Notes: generated by a model not told the origin, from the letters alone. 64,000 nt of DNA from Gemmatimonas aurantiaca (GCF_037190085.1 NZ_JBBCJO010000006.1:101184-165183), one strand, 5' to 3'; shown: positions 43,609-52,334, numbered from the stretch's first letter. Numbers and translations are program-made.

Positions 43609-44352
43609 CTACTCTGCCCGGCGCCGCTTGGCTTCCATTTCCAGTCGGATTTCGTCGTACATCGCATCCCACCACCCTTCAATTTCCTGGCACGCCGCTT
43701 CAACTGCCTGCATGCGACGTTTAAGGCTGGCGGGTGCGGCCTCGAACGCAGGAGCAAACAAGTCCACAACTCTGCAGTGCGTCTTGACGGGGTGATCCCC
43801 GTGCTCGCCGAGATACGTGTAGAGAATCGACGATGCGTTTAGTAGGGCCTCGCTGCTAAGCTTGAACTCTTGAGAGGCGTGCAGCTTGATCGCACCGACG
43901 ACTCTCTCGGTACCACGCTCAAGGAGCAGGAGGTCGGGAGCTACCACGATCTGGACGTTGCCGCGATGAATTCGAGCGCCCTCGCGCTGCCCCGCCGAAG
44001 CGATGACCTTGTCCGACCGAACTGAATCCGCGATCGGTGAGAAAGCCTCAATCGCGCGGGCAGAAGCCAGCAGGGAATCCTGCTTGGACTTCTTCGCTTC
44101 GGAAGCCGCCGAATCTCGGAGTCGATTCGCGCCTGCGCTCAGATCGCGGCGAGTAGTCAGTGGCAGCCGCAGGTACTTTCGGATCTCCGTCTTCGCTTCG
44201 ACATACCACCAGCGGCGCTTCTCAGAGTCATCTAAGACCTGCTTGATCTGCGCTCGAACCAATGACCGCCGCCGAGTTGAACTCGCTGAAACCGAGTACT
44301 CCGCGACTTTGCACATCGGGAAGACAGGAGCTTTGCGATTCATGTCGTTCAT
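43609..44352 (-). CDS. hypothetical cassette protein
   Basis: 247 residues from the ATG at 44352, preceded by GGAG with 6-base spacing (the longer frame begins at 44406). Basic N-terminus and C-terminus, a central beta-rich part (IVVAPDLLLLERGTERVVGAIKLHAS). It resembles cytoplasmic proteins of unknown function; no motif strong enough for a call. Confidence 0.5.
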   Translation of the reverse strand: MNDMNRKAPVFPMCKVAEYSVSASSTRRRSLVRAQIKQVLDDSEKRRWWYVEAKTEIRKYLRLPLTTRRDLSAGANRLRDSAASEAKKSKQDSLLASARAIEAFSPIADSVRSDKVIASAGQREGARIHRGNVQIVVAPDLLLLERGTERVVGAIKLHASQEFKLSSEALLNASSILYTYLGEHGDHPVKTHCRVVDLFAPAFEAAPASLKRRMQAVEAACQEIEGWWDAMYDEIRLEMEAKRRRAE

Positions 44353-44443
44353 CGGGATCTCCGTAGGAGGGCCCCGGATTCTAGCCGAATGAAAGCCGAA
44401 TCTCAAGGGCCACGCGGCGGCACCCCTCTCGAAGGCTAGCGAC

Positions 44444-44554
44444 GCCTAACGCCCAGCGCTCTGCCGCGGGGCTCCTATAACAATGCGGCAGGCGAGCGCA
44501 GCGAGCCAGCCGCCCACTGAAGCCCGCCCCGTCGACAGCAGCGGTCCGTTAGCG
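44444..44554 (-). repeat. attC site
   Basis: Opens with CGCTAAC and closes with GTTAGGC; its inner stem matches 9390 and 49350 (GGCTGGCTC). Confidence 0.85.
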
Positions 44555-44992
44555 AGCAGTCATCGATGGATCGGTCGAATCAGGAGCCGCCCACAGTTCC
44601 TCATATAGCACCTCCAACTCTCGCAACGCCGTTCGGCGCTGACTCAGTTCATTACGGCGGTCGTTCAGCCTCGACCCCAGGTCGGACATACAAGTCCAGT
44701 CACCGCGCTCAACCAGTTGCTGCCATTCCACCATGGCATGCTGGTACTGCGCGGTGAGTTGCTGCCACTGATGCTGCTCCTCGACGATCTGCTGCGCAAT
44801 TACGGCAAGGGCTTCCGTCCGATGAAACCACAAGACCTCCTGCTGTTCAGGAGTCAAACTCGCGAGGGCCTCCGCCACGCTGGCCACCGGCTCGGGGATC
44901 CGCGCCGCCAGCGCCGCGACGCGCGCGGAGATCTCCGCCAGATCCTGCCGTGCCTGCGTCAGCCGGTTCAAACACACCAATTTCTCATCCAT
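44549..44992 (-). CDS. coiled-coil hypothetical protein
   Basis: 147 residues. Two long amphipathic helices (about 5-33 and 60-135) rich in Glu, Gln, Leu and Arg, i.e. likely coiled coil. No membrane segment. No family recognised. Confidence 0.5.
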   Translation of the reverse strand: MDEKLVCLNRLTQARQDLAEISARVAALAARIPEPVASVAEALASLTPEQQEVLWFHRTEALAVIAQQIVEEQHQWQQLTAQYQHAMVEWQQLVERGDWTCMSDLGSRLNDRRNELSQRRTALRELEVLYEELWAAPDSTDPSMTAR

Positions 44993-45028
44993 TGGGGATC
45001 CTCTCGACGTCGTCGGAAAAGTATGACT

Positions 45029-45129
45029 CGCTAACGCCCGAGTTCAGCTGCAAAGGATTCAAATAAGAGTGCGGGCGAAGCCCGCACACATCAATAGCGA
45101 TCCTTTGTCAGCTGCAACGTTCGTTAGCC
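45029..45129 (-). repeat. attC site
   Basis: Opens with GGCTAAC and closes with GTTAGCG; CGTTGCAGCTGACAAAGGATCG pairs with ATCCTTTGCAGCTGAACTCG. Parent-like copy of the relic half-site at 8044. Confidence 0.87.
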
Positions 45130-45210
45130 TGCTGCGCACGGAACTAGACCGGGTGAATGTCACGTCTTACAAGCGCAGGACCGAACGAGGCGAGTAGATG
45201 CCGCGTCGGT

Positions 45211-45935
45211 TCATTGGAGCGCGTCGAGGTACGCGCGCACTGCTCCCGCCAACCCGCGTTCGAGAGCATCGACGATCAACGCGTGGCCAATTGAAACCTC
45301 GAGCACGTTGGGAACCCGTCGGAACGCTGGAAGGTTCTGAAGATTGAGATCGTGTCCGGCATTCACGCCAAGGCCGGCGCGTTGCGCTGCCTCAGCGGCA
45401 GCGATGCACTGTCTGAGTACGGCCGACGCGTCGCCCCGAGCATGCGCGGCCGCATACGGCTCGGTGTAGAGCTCGACTCTGTCGGCACCAAGCTCCCTCG
45501 CGAGCGTCCACTCGTCGCTCGTGATATCCATGAACAGACTCACTCGCGTTCCGCCGCGCACAACCTCGGCAATTAGCGGCGCGAGCCGTCCGGCCGAATC
45601 GGCAAGACACCAGCCCTGATCGGACGTCACCGCGTCCGGAGCGTCGGGAACCAGGGTGACCTGATGTGGGCGCACTTCGGCGACTAACGCCATGAATCTG
45701 GGAAGGGGTTGCCTTCGATGTTGTACTCGATGGCGGGGTGCGCACGCAGCAGGGCCCCCAGGTCCTGGACATCGGATCGCCTGATGTGGCGCTCGTCAGG
45801 GCGAGGATGCACCGTGATGCCGTGCGCGCCGGCGGCAAGGCATAGCTCAGCCGCGTGGACGACGCTTGGAATGCCGATGGCGCGAGAGTTCCGCAACAGG
45901 GCCACTTTGTTCAGGTTCACGCTGAGTTTCGTCAT
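45211..45935 (-). pseudogene. pdxJ: pyridoxine 5'-phosphate synthase, frameshifted
   Basis: Two frames make one PdxJ. The first (ATG 45935, MTKLSVNLNKVALLRNSR, HGITVHPRPDERHI, IEYNIEGNPFPD) ends at the TAG shortly after. The second starts MALVAEVRPHQVTLVPD (45693) and continues to HALIVDALERGLAGAVRAYL. A single missing base near 45697 (GATTCATGG for GATTTCATGG) explains the break. PdxJ condenses aminoacetone phosphate and deoxyxylulose phosphate for vitamin B6 synthesis. An unusual cargo for a cassette. A sequencing error cannot be excluded. Confidence 0.85.
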
Positions 45936-46101
45936 GATCCATCGTGGACAGTCGATGAAAGCCCGTGCGCGGATAAACCCCAGTATATCGCCCACGCCCA
46001 CGGGCGACACGAGTCGAGACGCAACGCGATTCCTGGTCGGCGCCATGAGAGGCGGTACAGCCTTGGACTCAGCGAGATGTCTCCGTAGATGCTGGTTGTC
46101 A

Positions 46102-46198
46102 GGCTAACGCCCCGCTTCTGCTGCGGGCGAATCAGATAAAGTGCGCGCGCAGCGCGCACCTACCATAGCTCGCCCGTCGGCAGCAAGCCACGTTAGCT
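46102..46198 (-). repeat. attC site
   Basis: Opens with AGCTAAC and closes with GTTAGCC; near-copy of 46842 and 55965 (CTTGCTGCCGACGGGCGAGC arm). Confidence 0.88.
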
Positions 46199-46495
46199 GG
46201 CCGCCGAGTACACCGCGACTTCCGTGCCGAGGCGCGAACCGAGACGATCACGCTCGACTTCCAGATCAAACCGGGTCTGTAGGTTGAGCCAAAACTGCGC
46301 GGAGGTGCCGAAATAGCGGCCCAGACGCAGCGCGGTATCCGCCGTAATGGCGCGCTTGCCATGCACGATCTCGTTGATGCGGCGCGGCGGCACCGACAGG
46401 TCCTGTGCTAGCCGGTATTGCGAGAGGGCGAGCGGCTCGAGGAACTCCGCCAGCAGGATCTCGCCAGGGTGGATAGGAGCGAGCTTGGGTGTCAT
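46193..46495 (-). CDS. higA: HigA family antitoxin
   Basis: 100 residues. Begins with the classic PIHPGEILLAEFLEPL and continues with the helix-turn-helix LSQYRLAQDLSVPPRRINEIVHGKRAI and TALRLGRYFGTSAQFWLNLQ. Represses its operon and blocks HigB. Seven bases after higB, in the inverted toxin-first order typical of higBA. Confidence 0.93.
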   Translation of the reverse strand: MTPKLAPIHPGEILLAEFLEPLALSQYRLAQDLSVPPRRINEIVHGKRAITADTALRLGRYFGTSAQFWLNLQTRFDLEVERDRLGSRLGTEVAVYSAAS

Positions 46496-46502
46496 ATGAG
46501 GC

Positions 46503-46784
46503 TCAGTGATAGTCCACGATCTCGACGTCGTGCGCCGCGCCGTCCTTCCAGCGGAAGCAGACTCGCCACTGTTGGTTGACGCGAATGCTGTGCTGCCCCG
46601 CCCGATCGCCCTTGAGCTTCTCCAAGCGATTCCCGGGCGGTACCCGCAGTTCCTCGAGCGCGACCGCAGCATCGAGCACCAGTAGTTTGCGGAGCATCAC
46701 GCCCCGCAACGAGGGCGGAAACCGCCGCACAGGCTGGCGATCAAAAAGCCGCTCACTATCGCGATCGGCGAAACTGGCGATCAT
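46503..46784 (-). CDS. higB: HigB family toxin
   Basis: 93 residues. Begins MIASFADRDSERLF and contains LEELRVPPGNRLEKLKGDRAGQHSIRVNQQWRVCFRW ... VEIVDYH, the HigB/RelE pattern of ribosome-dependent mRNA interferases. Cassette start about 58 bases after the attC. Confidence 0.93.
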   Translation of the reverse strand: MIASFADRDSERLFDRQPVRRFPPSLRGVMLRKLLVLDAAVALEELRVPPGNRLEKLKGDRAGQHSIRVNQQWRVCFRWKDGAAHDVEIVDYH

Positions 46785-46841
46785 GAAGATATCGTAACGC
46801 TCGGCGATAATAACGTCAAGCGTTATGCGACCGCCTGGACC

Positions 46842-46938
46842 AGCTAACGCCCAGCTTCTGCTGCGGGCGAACCTAATAGAGCGTGCACACAGTGCGCGCC
46901 TACCATAGCTCGCCCGTCAGCAGCAAGCAACGTTAGCC
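46842..46938 (-). repeat. attC site
   Basis: Opens with GGCTAAC and closes with GTTAGCT; same subfamily as 46102 and 55965. Confidence 0.88.
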
Positions 46939-46966
46939 TGCCGCGCGGAGATCCTTCGCCCTTCAT

Positions 46967-47059
46967 TCAGCCACGAGTGGTCACCGAAAGTGGCCAGGCA
47001 AGGTCGTTGTCCTCGAAGTAGCCAAACGATTCACCGCCCCGCGTCCAGACCCACTCCAT
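46967..47059 (-). CDS. 30-residue ORF resembling the start of a 4-fold beta-flower protein
   Basis: ATG at 47059 preceded by GGAGGG; reads MEWVWTRGGESFGYFEDNDL and ten more residues to a TGA at 46967. The start resembles small cassette proteins with repeated WG/FGY motifs, but those are two to three times longer. Perhaps truncated. Forms the second ORF of the same cassette as the gene at 47099. Confidence 0.4.
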   Translation of the reverse strand: MEWVWTRGGESFGYFEDNDLAWPLSVTTRG

Positions 47060-47098
47060 GTACCCTCCGATGAATCCTGAAGGCAAAGACCATCTTCG

Positions 47099-47497
47099 CT
47101 AGTAGGGGAACTCTACGTTGTCGAGCCAGTCCTTCAGATTCTTCTCGCCGAATTGAAGACTCGTTGGGGAATACCATTTGAACTCCGACGAGTTCGCTTT
47201 GAGCGCGTTGCGACCGAAGGCCGCCTCAGGATCGTATCCGGATGAGCTTTGGACATCCAGCGTGCATGCCTTCAACGCGTCGCGCTTGGCGCAATATGCA
47301 CGAAACATCATCAAGGCCGGCGCGACGTGATTCAGCCAATCTTCGACCGGCTGGTCAGTCGTTCCAAGCCGTGGGTATCGATACGCCGTGCCACCAAGAT
47401 TCTGCCAACCGAAACGCTCGAACATGGACTGCAGTCGACCATAGTCGGTGTTCTCGATCTTGGTGGTATCGAGGTCAAAGGTCAACACGATGGGCAT
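47099..47497 (-). CDS. hypothetical protein, VapD/Cas2-like pattern
   Basis: 132 residues from the ATG at 47497 (GGGGAG upstream). MPIVLTFDLDTTK and RLQSMFERFGWQNLGGTAYRYP resemble the first strand and helix of ferredoxin-like VapD-type proteins; the C-terminal half is unlike them. Tentative. Confidence 0.45.
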   Translation of the reverse strand: MPIVLTFDLDTTKIENTDYGRLQSMFERFGWQNLGGTAYRYPRLGTTDQPVEDWLNHVAPALMMFRAYCAKRDALKACTLDVQSSSGYDPEAAFGRNALKANSSEFKWYSPTSLQFGEKNLKDWLDNVEFPY

Positions 47498-47557
47498 AGA
47501 GACTCCCCATGAGGTCCGAACGGGTGCGGAGTAACGGCACAACAACGAGATTGGTCA

Positions 47558-47650
47558 GGCTAACGCCCGCTTCTGCAGCGGGCGCTCAAACGAAATGCGC
47601 GCGCAGCGCGCTTCCGACCGTTCGCCCGACTGCAGCAAGCATCGTTATAC
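47558..47650 (-). repeat. attC site
   Basis: Opens with GTATAAC and closes with GTTAGCC; arms ATGCTTGCTGCAGTCGGGCG and GCGCCCGCTGCAGAAGC. Confidence 0.87.
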
Positions 47651-47736
47651 CGTCACACGCTGCGGGAGCCGAGAGCTGAGTGAAGGGCTGGTATGAAGGA
47701 GGCGTCACTTGTGCAGAGAGCCGTGCTGCTTCCTGA

Positions 47737-48270
47737 TCAATCGCAGTCGCTTGGCGGGAGCACCAAGCCGTTCAGACCACTGCGGATTCGGACAAGCTTC
47801 TTACAACCGATCGTGCCGATGGATTTCCGATTGTGATCAAACATCTCGCCGCTGCCGAGATGCAGCTTCACGCGGGTTTCATAGTTGTGAGCATGTGGGT
47901 TCGAAGGAAACGAATCGGCATCGTTCTTGTGAACACGCCAAGCTTCGCCCTTTACTCGAACGGTTTGCTCGGTCAGGTGACGTGGAATGTCTTCGGGAAC
48001 CAACGGCTCGTTCTCGGTAAACTCGGCGAGAATCTCTGGATGGAACTTCTTGAAGTTGAATGACCGAAGGTGCTCAACTATCTGGGATGCGGTGAGACCC
48101 TTGTCGAGGATCGCAGAAGGCGTGTTCTCGGGGATCTCCAGTACTTCGGTCAGCGCATTCTGAAGGTCGAGGCCAGATATCTCCAGTCCGTGTAGCACGC
48201 TGAGGACAGCGCACGCATCCTTTGATGCCTTGGTGTAGTCAACGAGACGCTGTTCGCTCAGATCACTCAT
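47737..48270 (-). CDS. hypothetical cassette protein
   Basis: 177 residues; helical N-terminal half (CAVLSVLHGLEISGLDLQNAL), then WRVHKNDADSFPSNPHAHNYETRVKLHLGSGEMFD. The HxHNYE string suggests a metal or nucleotide site, unproven. No family recognised. Confidence 0.5.
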   Translation of the reverse strand: MSDLSEQRLVDYTKASKDACAVLSVLHGLEISGLDLQNALTEVLEIPENTPSAILDKGLTASQIVEHLRSFNFKKFHPEILAEFTENEPLVPEDIPRHLTEQTVRVKGEAWRVHKNDADSFPSNPHAHNYETRVKLHLGSGEMFDHNRKSIGTIGCKKLVRIRSGLNGLVLPPSDCD

Positions 48271-48298
48271 GCTCGCATCACCTCACGCTTCGGTATCG

Positions 48299-48423
48299 GT
48301 ATAACGCCCAGCGTTCTGCTGCAGCGCCTCCAATAGAAGGCGGCCGGACGGGCGACATGCGCCAGCATGGCGCCCGCCTGCCGCACACCGAAGCGCGCTG
48401 TCGGCAGCAACGCCCCGTTAGAC
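48299..48423 (-). repeat. attC site
   Basis: Opens with GTCTAAC and closes with GTTATAC; near-copy of 39986 along 125 bp. Confidence 0.87.
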
Positions 48424-48436
48424 GTCGGCACGACCC

Positions 48437-49015
48437 CTAGGCTTTGTGGTCTTCTCGAGATTTCTTCAACGCCGCAGGAAGTCGCTGCCAAACTTCGCCC
48501 AGTTCGTTGATGATCGGCTGTAACTGAAATGCTTCGCCGAAAACGACTGGCGAACCCATACTGAGATTTAACGCCCGAATTTGTCCCTTCAGCGCCGGAG
48601 AATCGTCACCAATCCCGCTGAAGACGTTGAAATCAGCCCAGTGCCCTGGGGTGGAGGGCCCGAGCCACACATCTATCCTCTCGTCGAAGTGTTCAAGGTG
48701 GTTGCGACATTTCCGCGATAGGAGCGCACTGTCGTCTGCAACGTCTAACAACTCCCGGAGTCGGATGCCCCTATTGGCGCGGTCAGTGCGTTCGATAGCT
48801 GAACCGCTGCTGACGTTTGGCCACAACATTTTAGAGATCTGCGCAGCGGCAAGCACAAAGTCTTGTAGAGCGGGCCAATACATACCGTGATTGACCGGTC
48901 TGGCGTTTTCATCTCGCAATGCAGTGTTCATTTGCTCCACAGCTTGCATTGCGAATCGGATCTGGCGTCCGATCTCGCCAAGGAACGCTTGCTCTTGCGT
49001 AAGTGAGGTTTTCAT
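48437..49015 (-). CDS. hypothetical protein, possibly HEPN-like
   Basis: 192 residues from the ATG at 49015. Helical; RNHLEH at 104-109 in LLSRKCRNHLEHFDERID matches the R-(N)-x3-H HEPN ribonuclease motif. The second half (GDDSPALKGQIRALNLSM) is unassigned. Single-gene cassette. Confidence 0.5.
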   Translation of the reverse strand: MKTSLTQEQAFLGEIGRQIRFAMQAVEQMNTALRDENARPVNHGMYWPALQDFVLAAAQISKMLWPNVSSGSAIERTDRANRGIRLRELLDVADDSALLSRKCRNHLEHFDERIDVWLGPSTPGHWADFNVFSGIGDDSPALKGQIRALNLSMGSPVVFGEAFQLQPIINELGEVWQRLPAALKKSREDHKA

Positions 49016-49026
49016 AGATTTAGTAT

Positions 49027-49126
49027 GTCTAACGCCATGTCGCTCTGTTGCGGCGCATCTCATAGAATGCGCGCGCAGCGCGCGACCGAATAGAGGTGCG
49101 CCGTCAACAGCAGCGGCTCGTTATAC
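49027..49126 (-). repeat. attC site
   Basis: Opens with GTATAAC and closes with GTTAGAC; arms CCGCTGCTGTTGACGGCGCA and TGCGCCGCAACAGAGCG. Confidence 0.85.
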
Positions 49127-49349
49127 GCGGACTCCTTGAGCGAGTGGCCCCCGCGCGAGCCGGCGGCCGAGACGGACCGGGCCCTCCCGCCGTCGCCCGC
49201 CGTAGAGTCGGACCGCCGCCGCAGGGACCTCCGTGGGCCATCTCGCGCCGGGACCAACCCGCCCCCGGGGAAGTCACGACGAACTCGCCGCTGACCCTCG
49301 CGCACCGGAGCACGACGCCACGCCGGGCCCACCAAGAAAAGTGTCCGCG
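49127..49349. other. small cassette without a clear gene
   Basis: 223 bases between two attC sites. The two minus-strand frames (about 70 and 75 codons upstream of the attC) are Arg/Gly/Pro-rich with no domain; they look like random high-GC reading. Possibly a non-coding or regulatory cassette. Confidence 0.5.
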
Positions 49350-49457
49350 CTATAACGCAAAGTTCTGCCGCGGGCAGTTACAACAATGCGGCAGGCGAAC
49401 GAAGTGAGCCAGCCGCCCTCCTCAACCTGACCCGTCGGCAGCAACGGTTCGTTAGAC
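49350..49457 (-). repeat. attC site
   Basis: Opens with GTCTAAC and closes with GTTATAG; arms CGTTGCTGCCGACGGGTC and CCCGCGGCAGAACTTTG. Confidence 0.86.
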
Positions 49458-49467
49458 ATTTCTTCGC

Positions 49468-50817
49468 CTATCTTGCTCTTACAGCATCCTGCCACTCCTG
49501 CGGAAGAACCGTGAGCTTTTGCTTTACAACTTTAGCGTCGTTCTGCACCGCCGATCGCAAAGCGGAGATCAGTGCTCTTCGGTGCCCCTCCGTGGAGGCA
49601 ATCTTCGGCAACACTGACATGAAATAGTCAGCGACGTAATTTTGAGTGTACCAGTTTTGTTCCAGTAGACCAACAAGTGCGCCGACCAATGCGTCTCGGT
49701 TTCTGAATCGAGGGTAAAGTGAGTTCGCCCATGTACCGAGAGAACCTCCGCGTACCCGAACTGGACTAAAGAGATCAACCCTGCCATTGAGCGTGTCCTT
49801 GACAATCGCGTTCTCAAGTCGCAGCCTGCAGAGCGGAGTGAGTGCTTCCCAACCATCTGCGCCCAAATACAACAAAGCGCGTAGATGATTCACCCAATTG
49901 CCGTTCGGCACCTCTGCTGTAAGAACATCGCTCAAGAATTCTGCAATGCGCTCGCGAATATGTGGTAAGCACTTCGCGTGTAGGATGCGAATAATTGCGC
50001 GATGCACATCCCGAACGTGACCTCCTTCTATAAGCGCAAGCAGCAGATTTGGTGCAGTCGTAAATGGCAACGTCTCGAGAACAGCCTCTGCATATTCATC
50101 GCCTTCAACAAAGGCCTCATCAAGAACGAGTTGCAGCCCATAGCTCACTGCTTCTGTGGAATCTGCTGTAATTGCCCCGTTTGTTTTCTGATCAAAGGAC
50201 GATCGAAGACCTGATGCACTAACTGCGATGTCTAGAGAATCGTTGAAAGATTTCGCCAGTCCTGGCGGCTCTTTTACTTGCTGGAGCAACTCTTGGAGGA
50301 CCAGGCGGGCACTGAGAGTGTCTCTTCTTACACGTTCCTCGAATGTCCTAGTGGTTAGATGGCTTCCATTGGTGATGTAGAGCAAGTCGATAAGCTTTGC
50401 CGAGCCATCCGCAATCATGACATTCTCGGTATGTAGATCTCCATGCGCCACGCCCTTCTCGTGAAGATGGAGTAGTGCATCCATAACTCCGAGCCCAATG
50501 CTTCGCGCGATAGACAGTTCTAATCGATCCTGAAGTAAGAGACTAAACAACGTCTCTCCTTCAACCTGCTCCATCACTATAGCCTGGACTCGCCGAGATG
50601 GATCAACGGGATCTTCGATACTCTCTACGCTCAGCACGCGCACAATGTTCGGGTGATCAGCCTTTGCGAGAATCTTTGCATGGCCAAGTGCAACGCTGTC
50701 TGCATCTCGATCAGGCCGAATTATTTTCACCGCGACACTGCGGCCAATCTCATCTTCGGCCGCATACACATCACTATACGCTCCATCACCTAGTAGTCGG
50801 CCAAGTTTCAGGTTCAT
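49468..50817 (-). CDS. serine/threonine protein kinase-like protein
   Basis: 449 residues. N-lobe: glycine loop LGDGAYSDVY (9-18) and VAVKII with Lys31. Catalytic loop HGDLHTEN at 125-132 (Gly for the usual Arg of HRD). The metal-binding DFG is DLL (144-146). The Asp and Asn residues needed for catalysis are present. The C-terminal 250 residues are helical repeats without recognised family. Cytoplasmic; may be an effector kinase of a cassette-borne stress or defence function. Confidence 0.75.
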   Translation of the reverse strand: MNLKLGRLLGDGAYSDVYAAEDEIGRSVAVKIIRPDRDADSVALGHAKILAKADHPNIVRVLSVESIEDPVDPSRRVQAIVMEQVEGETLFSLLLQDRLELSIARSIGLGVMDALLHLHEKGVAHGDLHTENVMIADGSAKLIDLLYITNGSHLTTRTFEERVRRDTLSARLVLQELLQQVKEPPGLAKSFNDSLDIAVSASGLRSSFDQKTNGAITADSTEAVSYGLQLVLDEAFVEGDEYAEAVLETLPFTTAPNLLLALIEGGHVRDVHRAIIRILHAKCLPHIRERIAEFLSDVLTAEVPNGNWVNHLRALLYLGADGWEALTPLCRLRLENAIVKDTLNGRVDLFSPVRVRGGSLGTWANSLYPRFRNRDALVGALVGLLEQNWYTQNYVADYFMSVLPKIASTEGHRRALISALRSAVQNDAKVVKQKLTVLPQEWQDAVRAR

Positions 50818-50836
50818 GGTTGCTCGATTCGAGGAT

Positions 50837-50939
50837 GTCTAACGCCCTTTGGTTCAAGGGCGAAGGGCCACTCGCCGTAACCTGGAACTCCGTCTGAAAT
50901 CATGCCAGGCCCTTCGTCCCTTGCAACCAATTGTTAGGC
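50837..50939 (-). repeat. attC site
   Basis: Opens with GCCTAAC and closes with GTTAGAC; AATTGGTTGCAAGGGACGAAGG pairs with CCTTCGCCCTTGAACC-like arm. A distinct subfamily. Confidence 0.82.
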
Positions 50940-50964
50940 AGTCCTGTGGTACAGACCGGGTAGA

Positions 50965-52240
50965 TCGGTAACAGAGTAGTCCGGGAACATGGGTAACAGT
51001 TTCCCCATAACGTGCACAGCGAGCCCCTTTCTGACGAGGTCGCTGATGCCCTGGACGGAGACTGGACCGATGGAGGAGCGTCTGCAATTCGTGCGGGACG
51101 CGCTGAGTGATCGCTTCACGATGAGCGAGCTCTGTGCGCGCTACGGCATCAGCCGACGGATCGGGTACAAGTGGCTGGCGCGCTATGAGGCGGAGGGGCG
51201 ACCCGGACTGCGGGATCGCAGTCGTGCGCCGCATGAGTGCCCCCATCGCATTCCAAAGGCGGTGGAGGCCCTGCTGCTCCAGGAGCGGCAGGCGCATCCG
51301 TTCTGGGGAGCGCGCAAGCTGCTCAAGGTCCTAGAGACCCGGTATCCGAAAATTGAGCGATGGCCAGCGGCCAGCACCGCCGCGGATCTGCTCGCGCGGC
51401 ACGGCCTCGTACAGAAACGTCGCCGCCGTCGGCCGTCGATGCATCCTGGTGTGGTGCGGCCCACCACGGCCGCGCCGAATGATTTGTGGACGGCCGATTT
51501 CAAGGGCCAGTTCCGCACGGGGAATCGGGTCTACTGCTATCCGCTGACCATCGCGGACCAGCACACGCGCTTCCTCCTCGAGTGTCGCGGCCTGCTGTCC
51601 ACGCAAACGGTGACGGCCAAACCCGTGTTTGAGCGTGTGTTTCGTGAGCATGGCCTGCCCATCGCGATGCGTACCGACAACGGCGTCCCGTTTGCCACGC
51701 AGGCCATTCATGGTCTCTCGTACCTGAACGTGTGGTGGATGCAGCTCGGTATCGCGCACCAACGTATTCGCCCAGGCTGTCCGCAAGAGAACGGGGCGCA
51801 CGAGCGCATGCATCGCACGCTCAAGCGCCAAGCGATCAAGCCGGTGCGCGCCACTTGTGCCGCCCAGCAGCGCAACTTCGACGCCTTTCGCCGCGAATAC
51901 AACACCGAGCGACCGCACGAGCGGCTGGGTCAGGAAACGCCGGCGTCGCAGTACCGGGACTCCCCGCGCCCCTATCCGGAGCGGCTGCCGATCCCGGACT
52001 ACCCAGGGCACTTCCTGGTCAAGAAGGTGACGACGGGCGGCACCTTTCGCTTCCGCGATCGCTTGCTGTATCTCGCCAACGCGATGGTCGATCAGCACAT
52101 TGGACTGGAAGAAACCGATGACGGCATCTGGGCGATCCACTTCAACATGGTCCTGCTCGCCACCTTCGACGAGCGCGACTATCGGATCACGGGGTAACTC
52201 ACCAAGTGTTACCCATGTTGCTGGACTTTTGTGTTACCCA
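50965..52240 (+). mobile_element. IS481-family insertion sequence
   Basis: Terminal inverted repeats of about 36 bp: left at 50965-51000 (starts TCGGTAACAG), right at 52207-52240 (ends GTGTTACCCA); both contain GTAACA...AGTCC...ACATGGGTAACA. It lies between the stop of the DUF5677 gene (52335) and the attC at 50837. No direct target repeat seen at the edges. Confidence 0.85.
51046..52197 (+). CDS. IS481 family transposase
   Basis: 383 residues from MPWTETGPMEERLQFV. Helix-turn-helix (FTMSELCARYGISRRIGYKWLARY), then an rve DDE core: Asp in LWTADFKGQF, Asp in MRTDNGVPF, Glu in PQENGAHERMHRTLK; RPHERLGQETP and the C-terminal RFRDRLLYL are family-typical. Looks intact. Confidence 0.93.
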   Translation: MPWTETGPMEERLQFVRDALSDRFTMSELCARYGISRRIGYKWLARYEAEGRPGLRDRSRAPHECPHRIPKAVEALLLQERQAHPFWGARKLLKVLETRYPKIERWPAASTAADLLARHGLVQKRRRRRPSMHPGVVRPTTAAPNDLWTADFKGQFRTGNRVYCYPLTIADQHTRFLLECRGLLSTQTVTAKPVFERVFREHGLPIAMRTDNGVPFATQAIHGLSYLNVWWMQLGIAHQRIRPGCPQENGAHERMHRTLKRQAIKPVRATCAAQQRNFDAFRREYNTERPHERLGQETPASQYRDSPRPYPERLPIPDYPGHFLVKKVTTGGTFRFRDRLLYLANAMVDQHIGLEETDDGIWAIHFNMVLLATFDERDYRITG

Positions 52241-52334
52241 TCATCCCGGCTGTTCAATGCTTGCGCGAACTTGCTCTTCCCTCGCTTCATCGCAAGGAAA
52301 GGGACGCTTCTACACGAAGAACTCAACTCTTCGC

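Noticed and set aside
50965..52240. Target-site duplication of the IS481 element
   Set aside because: Flanks (GGTAGA and TCATCC) do not repeat; no duplication can be claimed.
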